Assembly: GCF_029504735.1 (NCBI RefSeq)
Contig: NZ_JAQFIP010000010.1
Location: forward strand, 62,001 to 126,000
DNA from: Ereboglobus sp. PH5-10
GTDB taxonomy: Bacteria > Verrucomicrobiota > Verrucomicrobiia > Opitutales > Opitutaceae
DNA length: 64,000 nucleotides
Direction of reading: 5' to 3'
This document shows positions 17,141 through 25,988 of the stretch, one piece after another. Within the stretch, counting starts at the first letter, position 1; each line of letters starts with the position of its first letter. Both the position numbers and the translations under genes were made by a program. The notes beneath the pieces are model-generated. The model did no database searches, had not been told where the DNA came from, and saw only the letters and a list, made by a program, of their open reading frames with translations.

Positions 17141-19018
17141 TTAGCGGCTGATGTCGCCGAGCATTTGGTCGAGCGTCGTGTAGGATTCGAGTTGCTTGAG
17201 CGCGGAGGCACAGCGGTCTTTCGGGGCTAGGGCTGTGTTTTCGGCGAGGAATACAATGTAGCCGGCCACATTTTTCGAGTAGTTGATCAGGCCTTCGTCG
17301 CTCACCGAATAGAAGCGGGCTCGCTGTCCGTAGCCGGCGGGCGAGTGGTCGCCGAGCGCCGCCTTCTCCGCCTTGCCGCCGCCGGCGAGGACGTAGAGGA
17401 AGTTATACTCAAACCAGAACATGTGCTCGGGGCTTGGTGTGAGCGAGTCAATCGCGGCGCGGGTGGCGGCCTCGTTGGCGAAAACATCGGTCGGGTTGCC
17501 GGATTTTTCGAGAGCGTCGATGATGAAGCTGCGCGCCATTTTTTGCTCGGTGACGTCGGTCGCGAACGCGCCTTTGACGGCGAGCTCGACGGTGAATTGA
17601 TACCAGTCTTCCCAGAGTGCCTGATCGGAGGGGTTCTTTGATGCGTGAAGGGCGCGGCCCATTTCGTAGGTGTAGCGTCCGCTGGTTTTGATTTCGAGGC
17701 AGCCGCCGGTGACCGCGCCCATGACTTGGTAGTTTTCAGCGGACTTGCCGGAGCCGGAATGGAAGCCGATGCTGACGCCGAATTGTTTGCAGACGTCCCA
17801 TTGTTTTTCGATGAGAGTCCGGAGCGCGGTGTTGTCGGGGTAGGGCATGTTTTTCTGGAAGCCGAAGGCGGGGGCGACGAAGTTGATCGTCATGCCCATC
17901 GCCTCGCAGAGGGCGAGCATGATGGCGGTGGTTTCGGGCGTGGTGAGTCCGGGGAGTTCGTCGATGGAGAGTTCGCGGAGGTAGGCGCAGCCTTCCTTGG
18001 TTGCGAAGAGTTGTTCGCGGGCGATGCGGTATTTTTCGTCGCGCACTTTCATTTTTTTCATCGCGGGCCAGACGTAGGCGAGGAGCTTGGCGAGCGCGTC
18101 CCCGTCGAGTTGGAGTCCGGCGGCGGCAACGCGTGTTTTCACTTTTTCGACGAGTTCGGGCGCCATGTTTTCGGCGACCCAGGCGCGGGCGTCGCCGGGG
18201 GCTTTTGTGAGGGCGAGCTCGGGCGAGATGTCGAAGGTGATGTAGCTGGCGAGCACGCAGCCGCGCACGAGTTGGTCTTCGCGCACGTCGAACTTGCCGC
18301 CGATGGGTTGGTGGTCGGCGTTGAAGCTCCATGCGATGCCGCGTTTGTGGAAACCGGTTTTTAGTTTGGAGAGCACGCAGCCGTGGCTCATGCCTTCGAC
18401 GGACTGGCCTTGGTGGCCTTCGGGGACGTTGGTGCCGATGAAGGGGAAGGGGACGGTGTCGAGTTTGCCATCGAGCATCGCGTTCACATCGTAAACGAGT
18501 TCGCGCGGGATGGAGTTTTGGTTGGCGGTCATGCCGATTTCGAGCGCGCTCATGGCCCACTCAACGGCGGGCCAGTGCAGCGTGGTGAAGCGCGCGCCGA
18601 TGCCGAGCGTGCTTTGGCCGAGGCGTTGCGACGCGGTGGGGAAAATGGTCGATTCGGGATTGTGCTCCTGTATGAGGTTTTTAATGCGGAGGAGGTTTGC
18701 GAAGGAGGCGGGGAAGGCGACCGCGCCGTCGTTGAGGGCGACGCCCCCGGCCAGCACTTTCACGGCGTCGGCGCCGAGTTCGGCGATGGGGGTGAGTTTC
18801 CACGCGCAATCTCCGGTCACGTCCTCAAGCAGCATCCATTGGCCGGCCTCGGTTTCAAAATTGCTTTTGGGGCAGGCCTTCACATCGGGCGAGGCGTTGG
18901 CGAGTTTCGCGGCCAGCGCGGGCCAGTCGAGGCAGAAGTCGGGTGACACGCAGGGGTTGCTGGCAATGCGGAGGTTGTTTTTGAGGAGAAACTGGTTGAT
19001 CGAGGCTGTGGAGATCAT
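17141..19018 (-). CDS. UxaE-like tagaturonate/fructuronate epimerase family protein
   Basis: A 625-residue cytoplasmic protein with no signal peptide when started at the ATG at 19018 (an upstream in-frame start would add 47 unconserved residues). Segments recall UxaE of hexuronate catabolism: STLGIGARFTTLHWPAVEWA, the metal-site-like FNADHQPIGGKFDVREDQL, and GFHSGSGKSAENYQVMGAVT followed by GGCLEIKTSGRYTYEMGRAL, comparable to the HSGSDKFS...ATGG...VKTAGTSYLEA stretch of UxaE. UxaE interconverts D-tagaturonate and D-fructuronate. This protein is longer than typical UxaE (roughly 480 residues), with extra sequence between the first two motifs, so it may act on a related keto-acid sugar. No other hexuronate gene is adjacent. 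Confidence 0.6.
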   Translation of the reverse strand: MISTASINQFLLKNNLRIASNPCVSPDFCLDWPALAAKLANASPDVKACPKSNFETEAGQWMLLEDVTGDCAWKLTPIAELGADAVKVLAGGVALNDGAVAFPASFANLLRIKNLIQEHNPESTIFPTASQRLGQSTLGIGARFTTLHWPAVEWAMSALEIGMTANQNSIPRELVYDVNAMLDGKLDTVPFPFIGTNVPEGHQGQSVEGMSHGCVLSKLKTGFHKRGIAWSFNADHQPIGGKFDVREDQLVRGCVLASYITFDISPELALTKAPGDARAWVAENMAPELVEKVKTRVAAAGLQLDGDALAKLLAYVWPAMKKMKVRDEKYRIAREQLFATKEGCAYLRELSIDELPGLTTPETTAIMLALCEAMGMTINFVAPAFGFQKNMPYPDNTALRTLIEKQWDVCKQFGVSIGFHSGSGKSAENYQVMGAVTGGCLEIKTSGRYTYEMGRALHASKNPSDQALWEDWYQFTVELAVKGAFATDVTEQKMARSFIIDALEKSGNPTDVFANEAATRAAIDSLTPSPEHMFWFEYNFLYVLAGGGKAEKAALGDHSPAGYGQRARFYSVSDEGLINYSKNVAGYIVFLAENTALAPKDRCASALKQLESYTTLDQMLGDISR

Positions 19019-19306
19019 GTCGTTGTTGTTTTGCGTTGATTGAAAAGAAGGGGCGAAGGGTGTTGTTTTTTGAAAAACGGACACGAGAACATTTGTGAAA
19101 CTTAGGGCGGTAGCGAGTGCAAAAAAACAGTTTTTTGCCTTGTCGTATCGCAAGTGCATTCCGTGCCGGAATCCCGGCGCGGGCGGGGCGCATGATGTTG
19201 TTTTGTTCAGGGGCGATTGATCTTTTCCGTTCGCAATGCGAGTTCACGTTGCGCGGGGTATTTCAGGCGGACGCGGTGGTCTTTTTTTGGGGGGATTAAA
19301 ATTGGA

Positions 19307-19793
19307 TTAGCTTTGGAGCCGGTAAGCCGGATTATGTAAGGCGCGCGTCCGAAGATTTGCGCCATGACCGTCATTTCTCTAAGCCGCTTGCGCGACTTCC
19401 GCGTCTTGCGACGCGATGCGGCATACCCGCGACTGTTGGACGGGCCGCCCAGCCGCCTATTTTGCCTTGCACCGGATTGGGTTTTTCGTGCCGCCCGCCT
19501 TGCGGCGGGGCGCGGTGGTCTCTTACACCACCTTTTCACTATGACCGGGCGCGAGGTCTTGCGACTTTGCGCCCGGCTACTTGTTTTCTGTGACACTGTC
19601 CGTCAACGCGGGATGTGGCCCGTGTTGCCCCGGCTTGAGTGGAGGCGTGTCCGACCGGCGCGTGCGCGGCCTTGCGGCGGCGCGCACCGGGTCGGCGCGA
19701 CAACTTTTCTTGCCGGGAGTCCTGCCCTGTGGTGTCCGGACTTTCCTCTCTGAGATCAAAGAACTCGGAGCGACGATCTGGCTCCAAAGCTAA
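19307..19793 (-). ncRNA. rnpB: RNase P RNA component
   Basis: On the minus strand the 5' end TTAGCTTTGGAGCC pairs perfectly over 14 bp with the 3' end GGCTCCAAAGCTAA (helix P1). Downstream of P1 come the universal GAGGAAAGTCCGGAC block and CACAGGGCAGGA. Near the middle is GTGAAAAGGTGG followed by GTGTAAGAGACCACCGCG, and at the 3' side ACATAATCCGGCTTACCGG. These are the conserved cores of bacterial RNase P RNA, the ribozyme that cuts the 5' leader from pre-tRNA. The span is 487 nt, on the long side for a bacterial type A RNA, so one or more peripheral helices are probably extended. Open reading frames crossing this interval on either strand are spurious. Confidence 0.95.
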
Positions 19794-19809
19794 GGTGTGC
19801 AGACAATGC

Positions 19810-19857
19810 AAACGCGCCCCGGCAACGCAATCACGATTGCGATCCGGGGCGCGTTTT
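19810..19857. terminator. Strong hairpin between MFS gene and rnpB
   Basis: A 13-bp perfect stem (AAACGCGCCCCGG / CCGGGGCGCGTTT) encloses a second 6-bp hairpin (GCAATC/GATTGC). T-runs are short on both sides (four T on plus, three on minus). It lies 25 bp after the MFS stop and 17 bp before the rnpB 5' end, so it probably separates the two minus-strand transcripts. Confidence 0.65.
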
Positions 19858-19881
19858 ATGCGAGTGCGTGTGTGTTGCGCG

Positions 19882-21168
19882 TTATTTGGCTCCCGCCGCT
19901 TTTTTCTCCTTAAAGAACACAAAGAAGATGACGGCGATCACCGCGGCGAACATCGCGGGCCAGAACCAGATTTGCTGCCAGTTAAAGACAACCTCCTTGG
20001 CGCCGCCGACGGTTTCCGTGATGGTGGTGTTTTTTCCAACGAGCCAGTTGATGGCTTGCGCGCCGATCAACATGCCGACGCCTTGCGTGATGAGAACGAA
20101 GAAGCTCTGCGCCTGTCCGCGGACTTCATGCGGGGTGTCCTTGTCCACATAAATTTGGCCGGCCACGAAGAAGAAGTCGTAGCAGATGCCGTGGAGGAGG
20201 ATGCCGCCGATGACCATCCATGCCACTTTGTCGGGCGCGCCGAGGGCGAACAATCCGTAGCGGGCCACCCATGCGAGCATTCCGAAGAGAAGCATTTTTT
20301 TCACGCCCAGGCGGACGATGATCAGGGGCATGATCGCCATGAAGAACACCTCGGACATTTGCCCGAAGGTCATCTTGAAGGCGGGGTCGGCCAGGCCTGA
20401 GAAATCGACAAAGTTGCGCGCTTGTTGATAGTAGCCCGACAGCGGTATGCAGATGAGCAGCGAGCAAAGCATGAAGAGCGCGAACTGCGGATTCTTGAGC
20501 AGCGAGATTGCGTCAAGGCCGAGCAACTGCCCCACGCCGACCTTTTTGCCGGCGAGCGGCGGGGGCGTGTTGGGGAGCGCGAAGCTCATGAACCCGAGGG
20601 CGACGCCGGCGATGCCGACAAGATAAAACTGCCAGGGTGATTTGTCGCCGCCGGGCAGCAGCATCGAGACCACCAGGCCCGCGATGATCCAGCCGATGGT
20701 GCCGGAGACGCGGACAATGGGAAATTGTTTTTCGACGCTCGTGAGATGCGCCAGCGCCACCGAGCTGCTAAGCGCCAGCGTGGGCATGTAGCACAGGGCG
20801 TGTCCCAGCATCAGCAGCACGCACGGATGCCAGAAGCTCGTCGGCGCGGTTCCCGCCACCGAATCCTTCGTGATCATCGTCGGAATCAAAAACATGAAGA
20901 CCGCCCCGACGAGGTGCAGTATGCCGAGCACTTTTTGCGAAGCAAAAAAACGATCCGCGATCATGCCCAGAAAGATGGGCGAAACAATCGCCGCGATCGG
21001 GCACACGCTGAAAACCCAGACTGTCAGGCCGCCAAGCCCCAGGTCGTTGAGCCAGCCCGTCACGGGCACATACCATGCGCCCCAGACAAAAAACTGGAGG
21101 AACATCATGGCTGATAATACCGGAAGCGCGCCGGCCGAGGGTTTCGCGGAAGCGGATGAGGAGGTCAT
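19882..21168 (-). CDS. MFS transporter, nucleoside:H+ symporter type
   Basis: A 428-residue inner-membrane protein with about 12 hydrophobic helices. The start MMFLQFFVWGAWYVPVTGWL, the central FPIVRVSGTIGWIIAGL and the later GICYDFFFVAGQIYVDKDTP, VRGQAQSFFVLITQGVG are typical of the NupG/XapB-like nucleoside symporter branch, in which GTIGWI and YDFFFVAGQIYVD are highly conserved. In Verrucomicrobia and Planctomycetes this branch is expanded and often near sugar genes, so the substrate may be a nucleoside or a sugar. It is monocistronic, followed by a strong hairpin and rnpB. The 240 bp upstream (21169-21408) contains no gene. Confidence 0.85.
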   Translation of the reverse strand: MTSSSASAKPSAGALPVLSAMMFLQFFVWGAWYVPVTGWLNDLGLGGLTVWVFSVCPIAAIVSPIFLGMIADRFFASQKVLGILHLVGAVFMFLIPTMITKDSVAGTAPTSFWHPCVLLMLGHALCYMPTLALSSSVALAHLTSVEKQFPIVRVSGTIGWIIAGLVVSMLLPGGDKSPWQFYLVGIAGVALGFMSFALPNTPPPLAGKKVGVGQLLGLDAISLLKNPQFALFMLCSLLICIPLSGYYQQARNFVDFSGLADPAFKMTFGQMSEVFFMAIMPLIIVRLGVKKMLLFGMLAWVARYGLFALGAPDKVAWMVIGGILLHGICYDFFFVAGQIYVDKDTPHEVRGQAQSFFVLITQGVGMLIGAQAINWLVGKNTTITETVGGAKEVVFNWQQIWFWPAMFAAVIAVIFFVFFKEKKAAGAK

Positions 21169-21408
21169 ATTTGATAATGCTGCAATATTGGTTGGTTGAG
21201 GGTTGGTGTCCTTGGCATTGGGGACACAAGAGCCAGAAAACAGGTGCGAATCTATGAATGCGCATCCGATTCAGGTCAATCTTTGGAATCAAAATAAATG
21301 CGGCATAAATATGCGTCCTGTGTTGGGTTGCTCTCGCCGCGCCGGGCTTGTTTGCGAGCGTGCGCGGCAATCATCGGGAATAAATCAAATCGGGAATCCC
21401 GGCTGGCT

Positions 21409-22737
21409 TCAATTGTTGGGGAGTTCGATGATTGGCGTCCAATCGGGGGCGGGGGGGCGTGCGGAGAGGTTTAGCGATATTTCGTGGTAGCGCGCGGAGA
21501 CGGCGTCATCGGGGCGGAGCATGACCGCGTGCGCGAAGGCCTCCGAGGCCGGCCCGAAGCGGCGTGCGCACCAGGCGTCGAATCCGTCGGCGCACGCTTG
21601 CAGATAGGCTCGTTGCGACGCGCTGATCGCGGTCATTTCGCCGATGAGTTCGTGCGCCTTGATGGCTGCGGGTTTGCCCTTGGCGCGAAGCAGCGCGACG
21701 GGGCGCGCGGCCATCAAGCAGTGGACACGTTGCGCGGTGAGCGGGCCGATGAGCACGCCGGTGCCGAACTCCTTGTTCGCGTTCGCGAGGCGCGCGGCGA
21801 TGCTTACGGCGTCGCCGAGCACGGTGTAGTTTTTCATTTTCTCGGAGCCAACATTTCCGAGCGCCATGCCGCCCGTGTTGATGCCGATGCGGATGCCGAG
21901 GCGCTCGCCGTATTCGATCTCGATGCGCTCGTTGATCGCGTCGAGCCGGCGGCGGCTTTCGAGCGCGGCCCGGCAGGCGCACAGCGCGTCGTTGCCGAGC
22001 GGCTCGGGCGCGCCGAAAACCGCCATCAGTGCGCCGCCTATGTATTTATCGATGTATCCGCCGTGCGCGATCACGCACTCGCTGAGTTCATGCAGGCAGG
22101 TGTTGACGAGCGAGACGAGCTGCGTGGAAGAGAGGCGTTCACTGAGCGCGGTGAAATTGGCGATGCCGGAAAACAGCACCGTCAACTCCCGGCGTTCGCC
22201 GCCGAGCGTGAACGCCTCGGGATTTTGCATGATTTTTTTTACCATCGCGGGAGGGACATGTGCTCCAAGCCAGCCCTGGATTTCGCGTTTTTTTTTCCGC
22301 GCGCGGAAAACCCCCGACGCGCTTTCGATCCCGAATCCGAATATCACGCCAGCGACGATGGGCGCGGGTGCGAACCACACGCCGCCGAGCACGAAAAGCG
22401 CCGCGCCGCCGCCGGTCGCAATCGCGAGCAGGCTGGCGGACAGGATCGCGAGCCGCATTGGGCCGGTTCCCTTGCGCGCCGCGAAACTGATGAGCGCGAC
22501 CGCAAGCAGCATCGCGACGAGCGCGCGCAACGAGTGTCCTTCAACAAGCGAGCGGGCGATTTGTTCGCGCCCGGATGAGCGCCCTGTGAAGAGGTGTTGG
22601 AGCGATTCAAACCACGCGCGATCAACCGCCGTCAGTATTCCCGTCGCGCCAAGCAGGAGCACAAGCACAATCGCGCACACCGCCGGAGCGAGCGCGGCGG
22701 TTGTGTTGCGGAGTGACGATTGCGCGCGGAAGGTCAT
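21409..22737 (-). CDS. Membrane-anchored class III nucleotide cyclase homologue with degenerate catalytic site
   Basis: About 442 residues. The N-terminal part has three to four hydrophobic segments (ALAPAVCAIVLVLLLGATG, VAMLLAVALISFAA, and the ILSASLLAIATGGGAALF stretch), then a C-terminal class III adenylate/guanylate cyclase domain: RRELTVLFSGIANFTALSER, HGGYIDKYIGGALMAVFG, RIGINTGGMALGNVGS and YTVLGDAVSIAARLANA. The two metal-binding aspartates, normally in FSDI and IGD, are both Gly here (FSGI, IGG), confirmed as GGC codons, and the usual transition-state Asn in DAVN is Ser. By family knowledge such a domain should not make cAMP. It may bind nucleotide or be a pseudo-enzyme. The start is uncertain: ATG at 22737 or 22758; neither has a clear ribosome-binding site. 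Confidence 0.82.
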   Translation of the reverse strand: MTFRAQSSLRNTTAALAPAVCAIVLVLLLGATGILTAVDRAWFESLQHLFTGRSSGREQIARSLVEGHSLRALVAMLLAVALISFAARKGTGPMRLAILSASLLAIATGGGAALFVLGGVWFAPAPIVAGVIFGFGIESASGVFRARKKKREIQGWLGAHVPPAMVKKIMQNPEAFTLGGERRELTVLFSGIANFTALSERLSSTQLVSLVNTCLHELSECVIAHGGYIDKYIGGALMAVFGAPEPLGNDALCACRAALESRRRLDAINERIEIEYGERLGIRIGINTGGMALGNVGSEKMKNYTVLGDAVSIAARLANANKEFGTGVLIGPLTAQRVHCLMAARPVALLRAKGKPAAIKAHELIGEMTAISASQRAYLQACADGFDAWCARRFGPASEAFAHAVMLRPDDAVSARYHEISLNLSARPPAPDWTPIIELPNN

Positions 22738-23065
22738 GCGTGGGTGCGGCTGTCGCATGCGAGCGTCGCCAGGTGTTGCGAATCGGAATTGAAGGGAGCC
22801 ACCACGCGCGGGATGGCGGGCTGGGAAACCGGGGGGCTCACAACAAGGATTGCGATTTGGTGCACACGGGTTTTCATTGATAACAAGTATTAAGGGGTGC
22901 TTTCCGCCTACTTTTGCATTGGGAAGTTTTCGCAATCAGTTGCGCTTTTTTCGAAGCAAGATGTGCGCGGAAAGGGGGTGAATGGCATGGAATAATTATT
23001 CCATTAGGTTCTTCTTGTCGAAGGCGTTAATCATGGCGTAATCGAACAGAACCCTATTTTTCCCT

Positions 23066-24418
23066 ATGCGCACCCAACCTCCACTCCGTCGCTTCAAGTC
23101 CGTCATCACCGCAACCGCCATGCTTGCGGTTTTGCTTTCCTCCGCGGGATTCTCCGCCGAGCCGCCGCCCGGTTTCACGGCTCTGTTCAACGGCCGCGAT
23201 CTCGACGGCTGGTGGGGCGCGAAGACCGAGGATCCGCGCAAATACATGGCCATGTCCGCCGACGAATTCGCGAAAAAACGCGACGCCAGCCTGGACGATA
23301 TTCGCGCGCACTGGAGCGTCGAAAACGGCGAGCTCGTCAACGACGGCAAGGGACTCTTTCTCACCACCGACAAGTATTACGGCGACTTTGAATTGCTTCT
23401 CGAATACAAGGCGCTTCCGCTCGGCGACAGCGGCGTTTACTTGCGCGGATGCCCGCAGGTGCAGATTTGGGATTACACCAATCCGAAGGAGTTGAAGAAC
23501 GGCGCGGACAAGGGGTCCGGCGCGCTTTGGAACAACTTCAAGGGCTCGCCGGGCCGCTTCCCGCTCGTGCTCGCCGACAAGCCTTTCGGCGAATGGAACC
23601 ACCTGCGCGTCATCATGGTCGGTTCGCGCGTGTGGGTCTGGCTCAACCACCAGCTCACCGTGGACGGCGCCATCATGGACAACTATTACGACCGCAAACT
23701 CCCGAAGGCGGAGCGCGCCCCGGTTCCGCCGCGCGGCCCCATCCAACTCCAGACGCACGGCTCGGAAATCCGCTGGCGCGATGTCTTCATCCGCGAAATC
23801 CCCGGAGACGAAGCCATCTCCATTTTGCGCAAACGAAGCGGCGTCGGTTTCACGCCCATTTTTAATGGCAAAAACCTCGACGGTTGGGCGGGCGCGATCG
23901 ACGCCGTGCGCGCGAAGGACGGCGTGATCATCTGGCAGCCGAAAAAAGGAGGCACGCTTTACACGAAGGCCGAGTATTCCGATTTCGTGGCGCAGTTGGA
24001 TTTTAAACTCCCCCCCGGCGGGAACAACGGCCTCGCGATTCGTTATCCCGGCAAGGGCAACCCCGCTTATGTCGGCATGTGCGAGAACCAGATCCTCGAC
24101 GACAATTACGAAAAGAACACCGGCAAGAAGCTCAAAAAACTTCAGGTGCACGGTTCGGCCTACGGCATGGTCGCGGCGCATCGCGGCTACCAGCGCCCCG
24201 TCGGCGAGTGGAATTACCAGGAAGTCACCGTCGTCGGCTCGACCATCATGGTCGAGCTGAACGGAACGCCCATCCTCAACGCCGATCTATCGACCGTCAC
24301 CGAGTTCATGGACAACAAGCAGCATCCGGGCAAGGATGTCGAAAAAGGCCATTTCGGATTCGCCGGCCACAACGACCCCGTCGCCTTCCGCGAAATCGCC
24401 ATCAAGCGGCTGAAATAA
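23066..24418 (+). CDS. Secreted protein with two DUF1080 (3-keto-glycoside hydrolase/lyase type) domains
   Basis: A 450-residue protein with a signal peptide (basic start, hydrophobic core, cleavage near GFSAEPP, residue 30). Two DUF1080 domains lie in tandem: residues about 33-245, opening GFTALFNGRDLDGWW, and about 255-450, opening GFTPIFNGKNLDGWAG. Both have the expected jelly-roll features such as GDSGVYLRG in the first and NNGLAIRYPG in the second, and each ends in a FREIAIKRL-like strand. DUF1080 members act on 3-keto sugars or glycosides in oxidise-then-cleave pathways. The next genes (Gfo/Idh/MocA, TIM-barrel isomerase, Gfo/Idh/MocA) fit such a pathway. Spacing to the next gene is 40 bp, so they are probably co-transcribed. 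Confidence 0.88.
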   Translation: MRTQPPLRRFKSVITATAMLAVLLSSAGFSAEPPPGFTALFNGRDLDGWWGAKTEDPRKYMAMSADEFAKKRDASLDDIRAHWSVENGELVNDGKGLFLTTDKYYGDFELLLEYKALPLGDSGVYLRGCPQVQIWDYTNPKELKNGADKGSGALWNNFKGSPGRFPLVLADKPFGEWNHLRVIMVGSRVWVWLNHQLTVDGAIMDNYYDRKLPKAERAPVPPRGPIQLQTHGSEIRWRDVFIREIPGDEAISILRKRSGVGFTPIFNGKNLDGWAGAIDAVRAKDGVIIWQPKKGGTLYTKAEYSDFVAQLDFKLPPGGNNGLAIRYPGKGNPAYVGMCENQILDDNYEKNTGKKLKKLQVHGSAYGMVAAHRGYQRPVGEWNYQEVTVVGSTIMVELNGTPILNADLSTVTEFMDNKQHPGKDVEKGHFGFAGHNDPVAFREIAIKRLK

Positions 24419-24458
24419 ACAACCGCCTCACTCTTCCACTCGTCTCATCCATTCACAC

Positions 24459-25832
24459 ATGAAAATGAAAACCCGCTCCACCTCGCCCTTCGCCCTTGCG
24501 CCGCACACACGCCGCTCGTTCCTGAAAATGCTCGGCGCCGCGGCCGCCACCGCGCCGTTCATCACGCGAAACCTCTTTGCCAACACACCCTCCACGCGCA
24601 TCCGCCACGCCGCCGTCGGCGTGGGGCACATGGGCTGGCAGGACCTCGTGCAAATCGCCGGTTGCGACAACCTCGACATCGTCGCCCTCTGCGATGTGGA
24701 CGAGAAATTCCTGGCCAGGGCCAAGGAGGCGCATCCGAACGCGCGCGTCTTCAGCGACTGGCGCAAAATGCTCGACGCAATGGGCTCGCAAATCGACACG
24801 ATCAACGTGTCCACGCCCGACCACATGCACGCGGCCATCGCCGTGAGCGCGATGCAGCGCGGCATCCACGCCTACGTTGAAAAACCCCTCGCGCACGAAC
24901 TCCACGAAGTGCGCCGCATGGCCGAGATCGCCCGCGAGAAAAAACTCGTCACGCAAATGGGCATCCAGATTCATTCCAACGCCCACTATCGCATCGCCGT
25001 GCAAACGCTGCGCTCCGGCGCCATCGGCAAGGTCCGCGAAGTGCACTCCTGGTGCTACAAAACCTGGGGTGACGACAAGCCGATGCCCGCCCGCACCGAT
25101 CCCGTGCCCGCGGGCCTCGATTGGGATTGCTGGCTCGGCGTCCGCGAGGCGCGCCCCTACATCGGCCCCGATTATTATCACCCGAAAAACTGGCGCAAAC
25201 GCCTCGACTTCGGCACCGGCACGCTCGGCGACATGGCCTGCCATATTTTCGATCCCGTTTTCAAGGGACTCGACCTCGCCGCGCCCATCTCCGTCCGCTC
25301 CGAGGGCCCGCTCTCCGAGCACGGCAATTGGGCGCTCAACGCCCGCGCCATCTACACCTTCGCCAAGACGCGTTACACCGCCGGCGACACGATGCGCCTT
25401 TGCTGGTATGACGGCACCGAGCGCCCGCCCGCGGAGGTCACCTCCCTCATCGAGCTCGACAAGCTCAAGGACAACAAACTGCCCAACAACGGCTCGATAT
25501 TTGTCGGCGAAAAAGGCGCGCTCCTGCTCCCGCACTACTCGCGCCTCTCGCTCTATCCCTCGGTGAAGTTCGCCGACTTCCAACTGCCGCGCGAACGCGG
25601 CGCAAACCACTGGAAGCAGTTCATCGAGGCGTGCCGCGGCAACGGCAAAACTTCCACGCATTTCGATTACTCCGGCCCGCTCACCGAGGCCGTGCTCCTC
25701 GGCGGCATCGCCTCCCGCTTCCCGCAAACGACGCTCAAGTGGGACAGCCCCGCGTTGCGCTTCGACCTCGCCGCCGCCAACCGCCACGTCCGCCGTCCCT
25801 ACCGCAAAGGCTGGGAAGTCGCCGGACTCTGA
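24459..25832 (+). CDS. Gfo/Idh/MocA oxidoreductase with Tat signal
   Basis: A 457-residue protein with a twin-arginine signal: TRRSFLKMLGAAAATAPF near residues 17-34, so it is exported folded with its nicotinamide cofactor. The Rossmann part begins IRHAAVGVGHMGWQDLVQIA, with DVDEKFLARAKE and the conserved EKPLAHELHEVRRM (E-K-P motif). The C-terminal part carries GTGTLGDMACHIFDPVFKGL, typical of exported Gfo/Idh family members. The family oxidises sugar hydroxyls. Together with DUF1080 it suggests 3-oxidation of glycosides, which is inference. An in-frame ATG two codons in is an alternative start. A paired repeat follows the stop. Confidence 0.9.
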   Translation: MKMKTRSTSPFALAPHTRRSFLKMLGAAAATAPFITRNLFANTPSTRIRHAAVGVGHMGWQDLVQIAGCDNLDIVALCDVDEKFLARAKEAHPNARVFSDWRKMLDAMGSQIDTINVSTPDHMHAAIAVSAMQRGIHAYVEKPLAHELHEVRRMAEIAREKKLVTQMGIQIHSNAHYRIAVQTLRSGAIGKVREVHSWCYKTWGDDKPMPARTDPVPAGLDWDCWLGVREARPYIGPDYYHPKNWRKRLDFGTGTLGDMACHIFDPVFKGLDLAAPISVRSEGPLSEHGNWALNARAIYTFAKTRYTAGDTMRLCWYDGTERPPAEVTSLIELDKLKDNKLPNNGSIFVGEKGALLLPHYSRLSLYPSVKFADFQLPRERGANHWKQFIEACRGNGKTSTHFDYSGPLTEAVLLGGIASRFPQTTLKWDSPALRFDLAAANRHVRRPYRKGWEVAGL

Positions 25833-25835
25833 CCT

Positions 25836-25936
25836 GTGGGGGCGCACCTTGCGTGCGCCCTCGTGTCAGCCCGCTTTGTGCGAACGTGTGCGAACAGTCA
25901 TTCGCACATGAGGGCGCACGCCAGGTGCGCCCCCAC
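25836..25936. repeat. Paired palindromic repeat (BIME-like), GGGCGCAC family
   Basis: Two inverted arms, each itself a hairpin with an 8-bp stem GGGCGCAC/GTGCGCCC and a 5-nt loop (25840-25860 and 25912-25932), are separated by about 50 bp. The outer bases GTGGGGG and CCCCCAC also pair. The same paired arrangement occurs at 51217-51321 and a single arm at 5113-5140. Confidence 0.9.
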
Positions 25937-25988
25937 GGCGCAAAATTAACACTCACACACAACACCTTAAATCCGCCAAAACCCAACC

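Noticed and set aside
19364-20400. Overlapping open frames on the plus strand across 19364-20400
   Set aside because: The first part lies over rnpB and the remainder is antisense to the MFS transporter; compositions are not protein-like.
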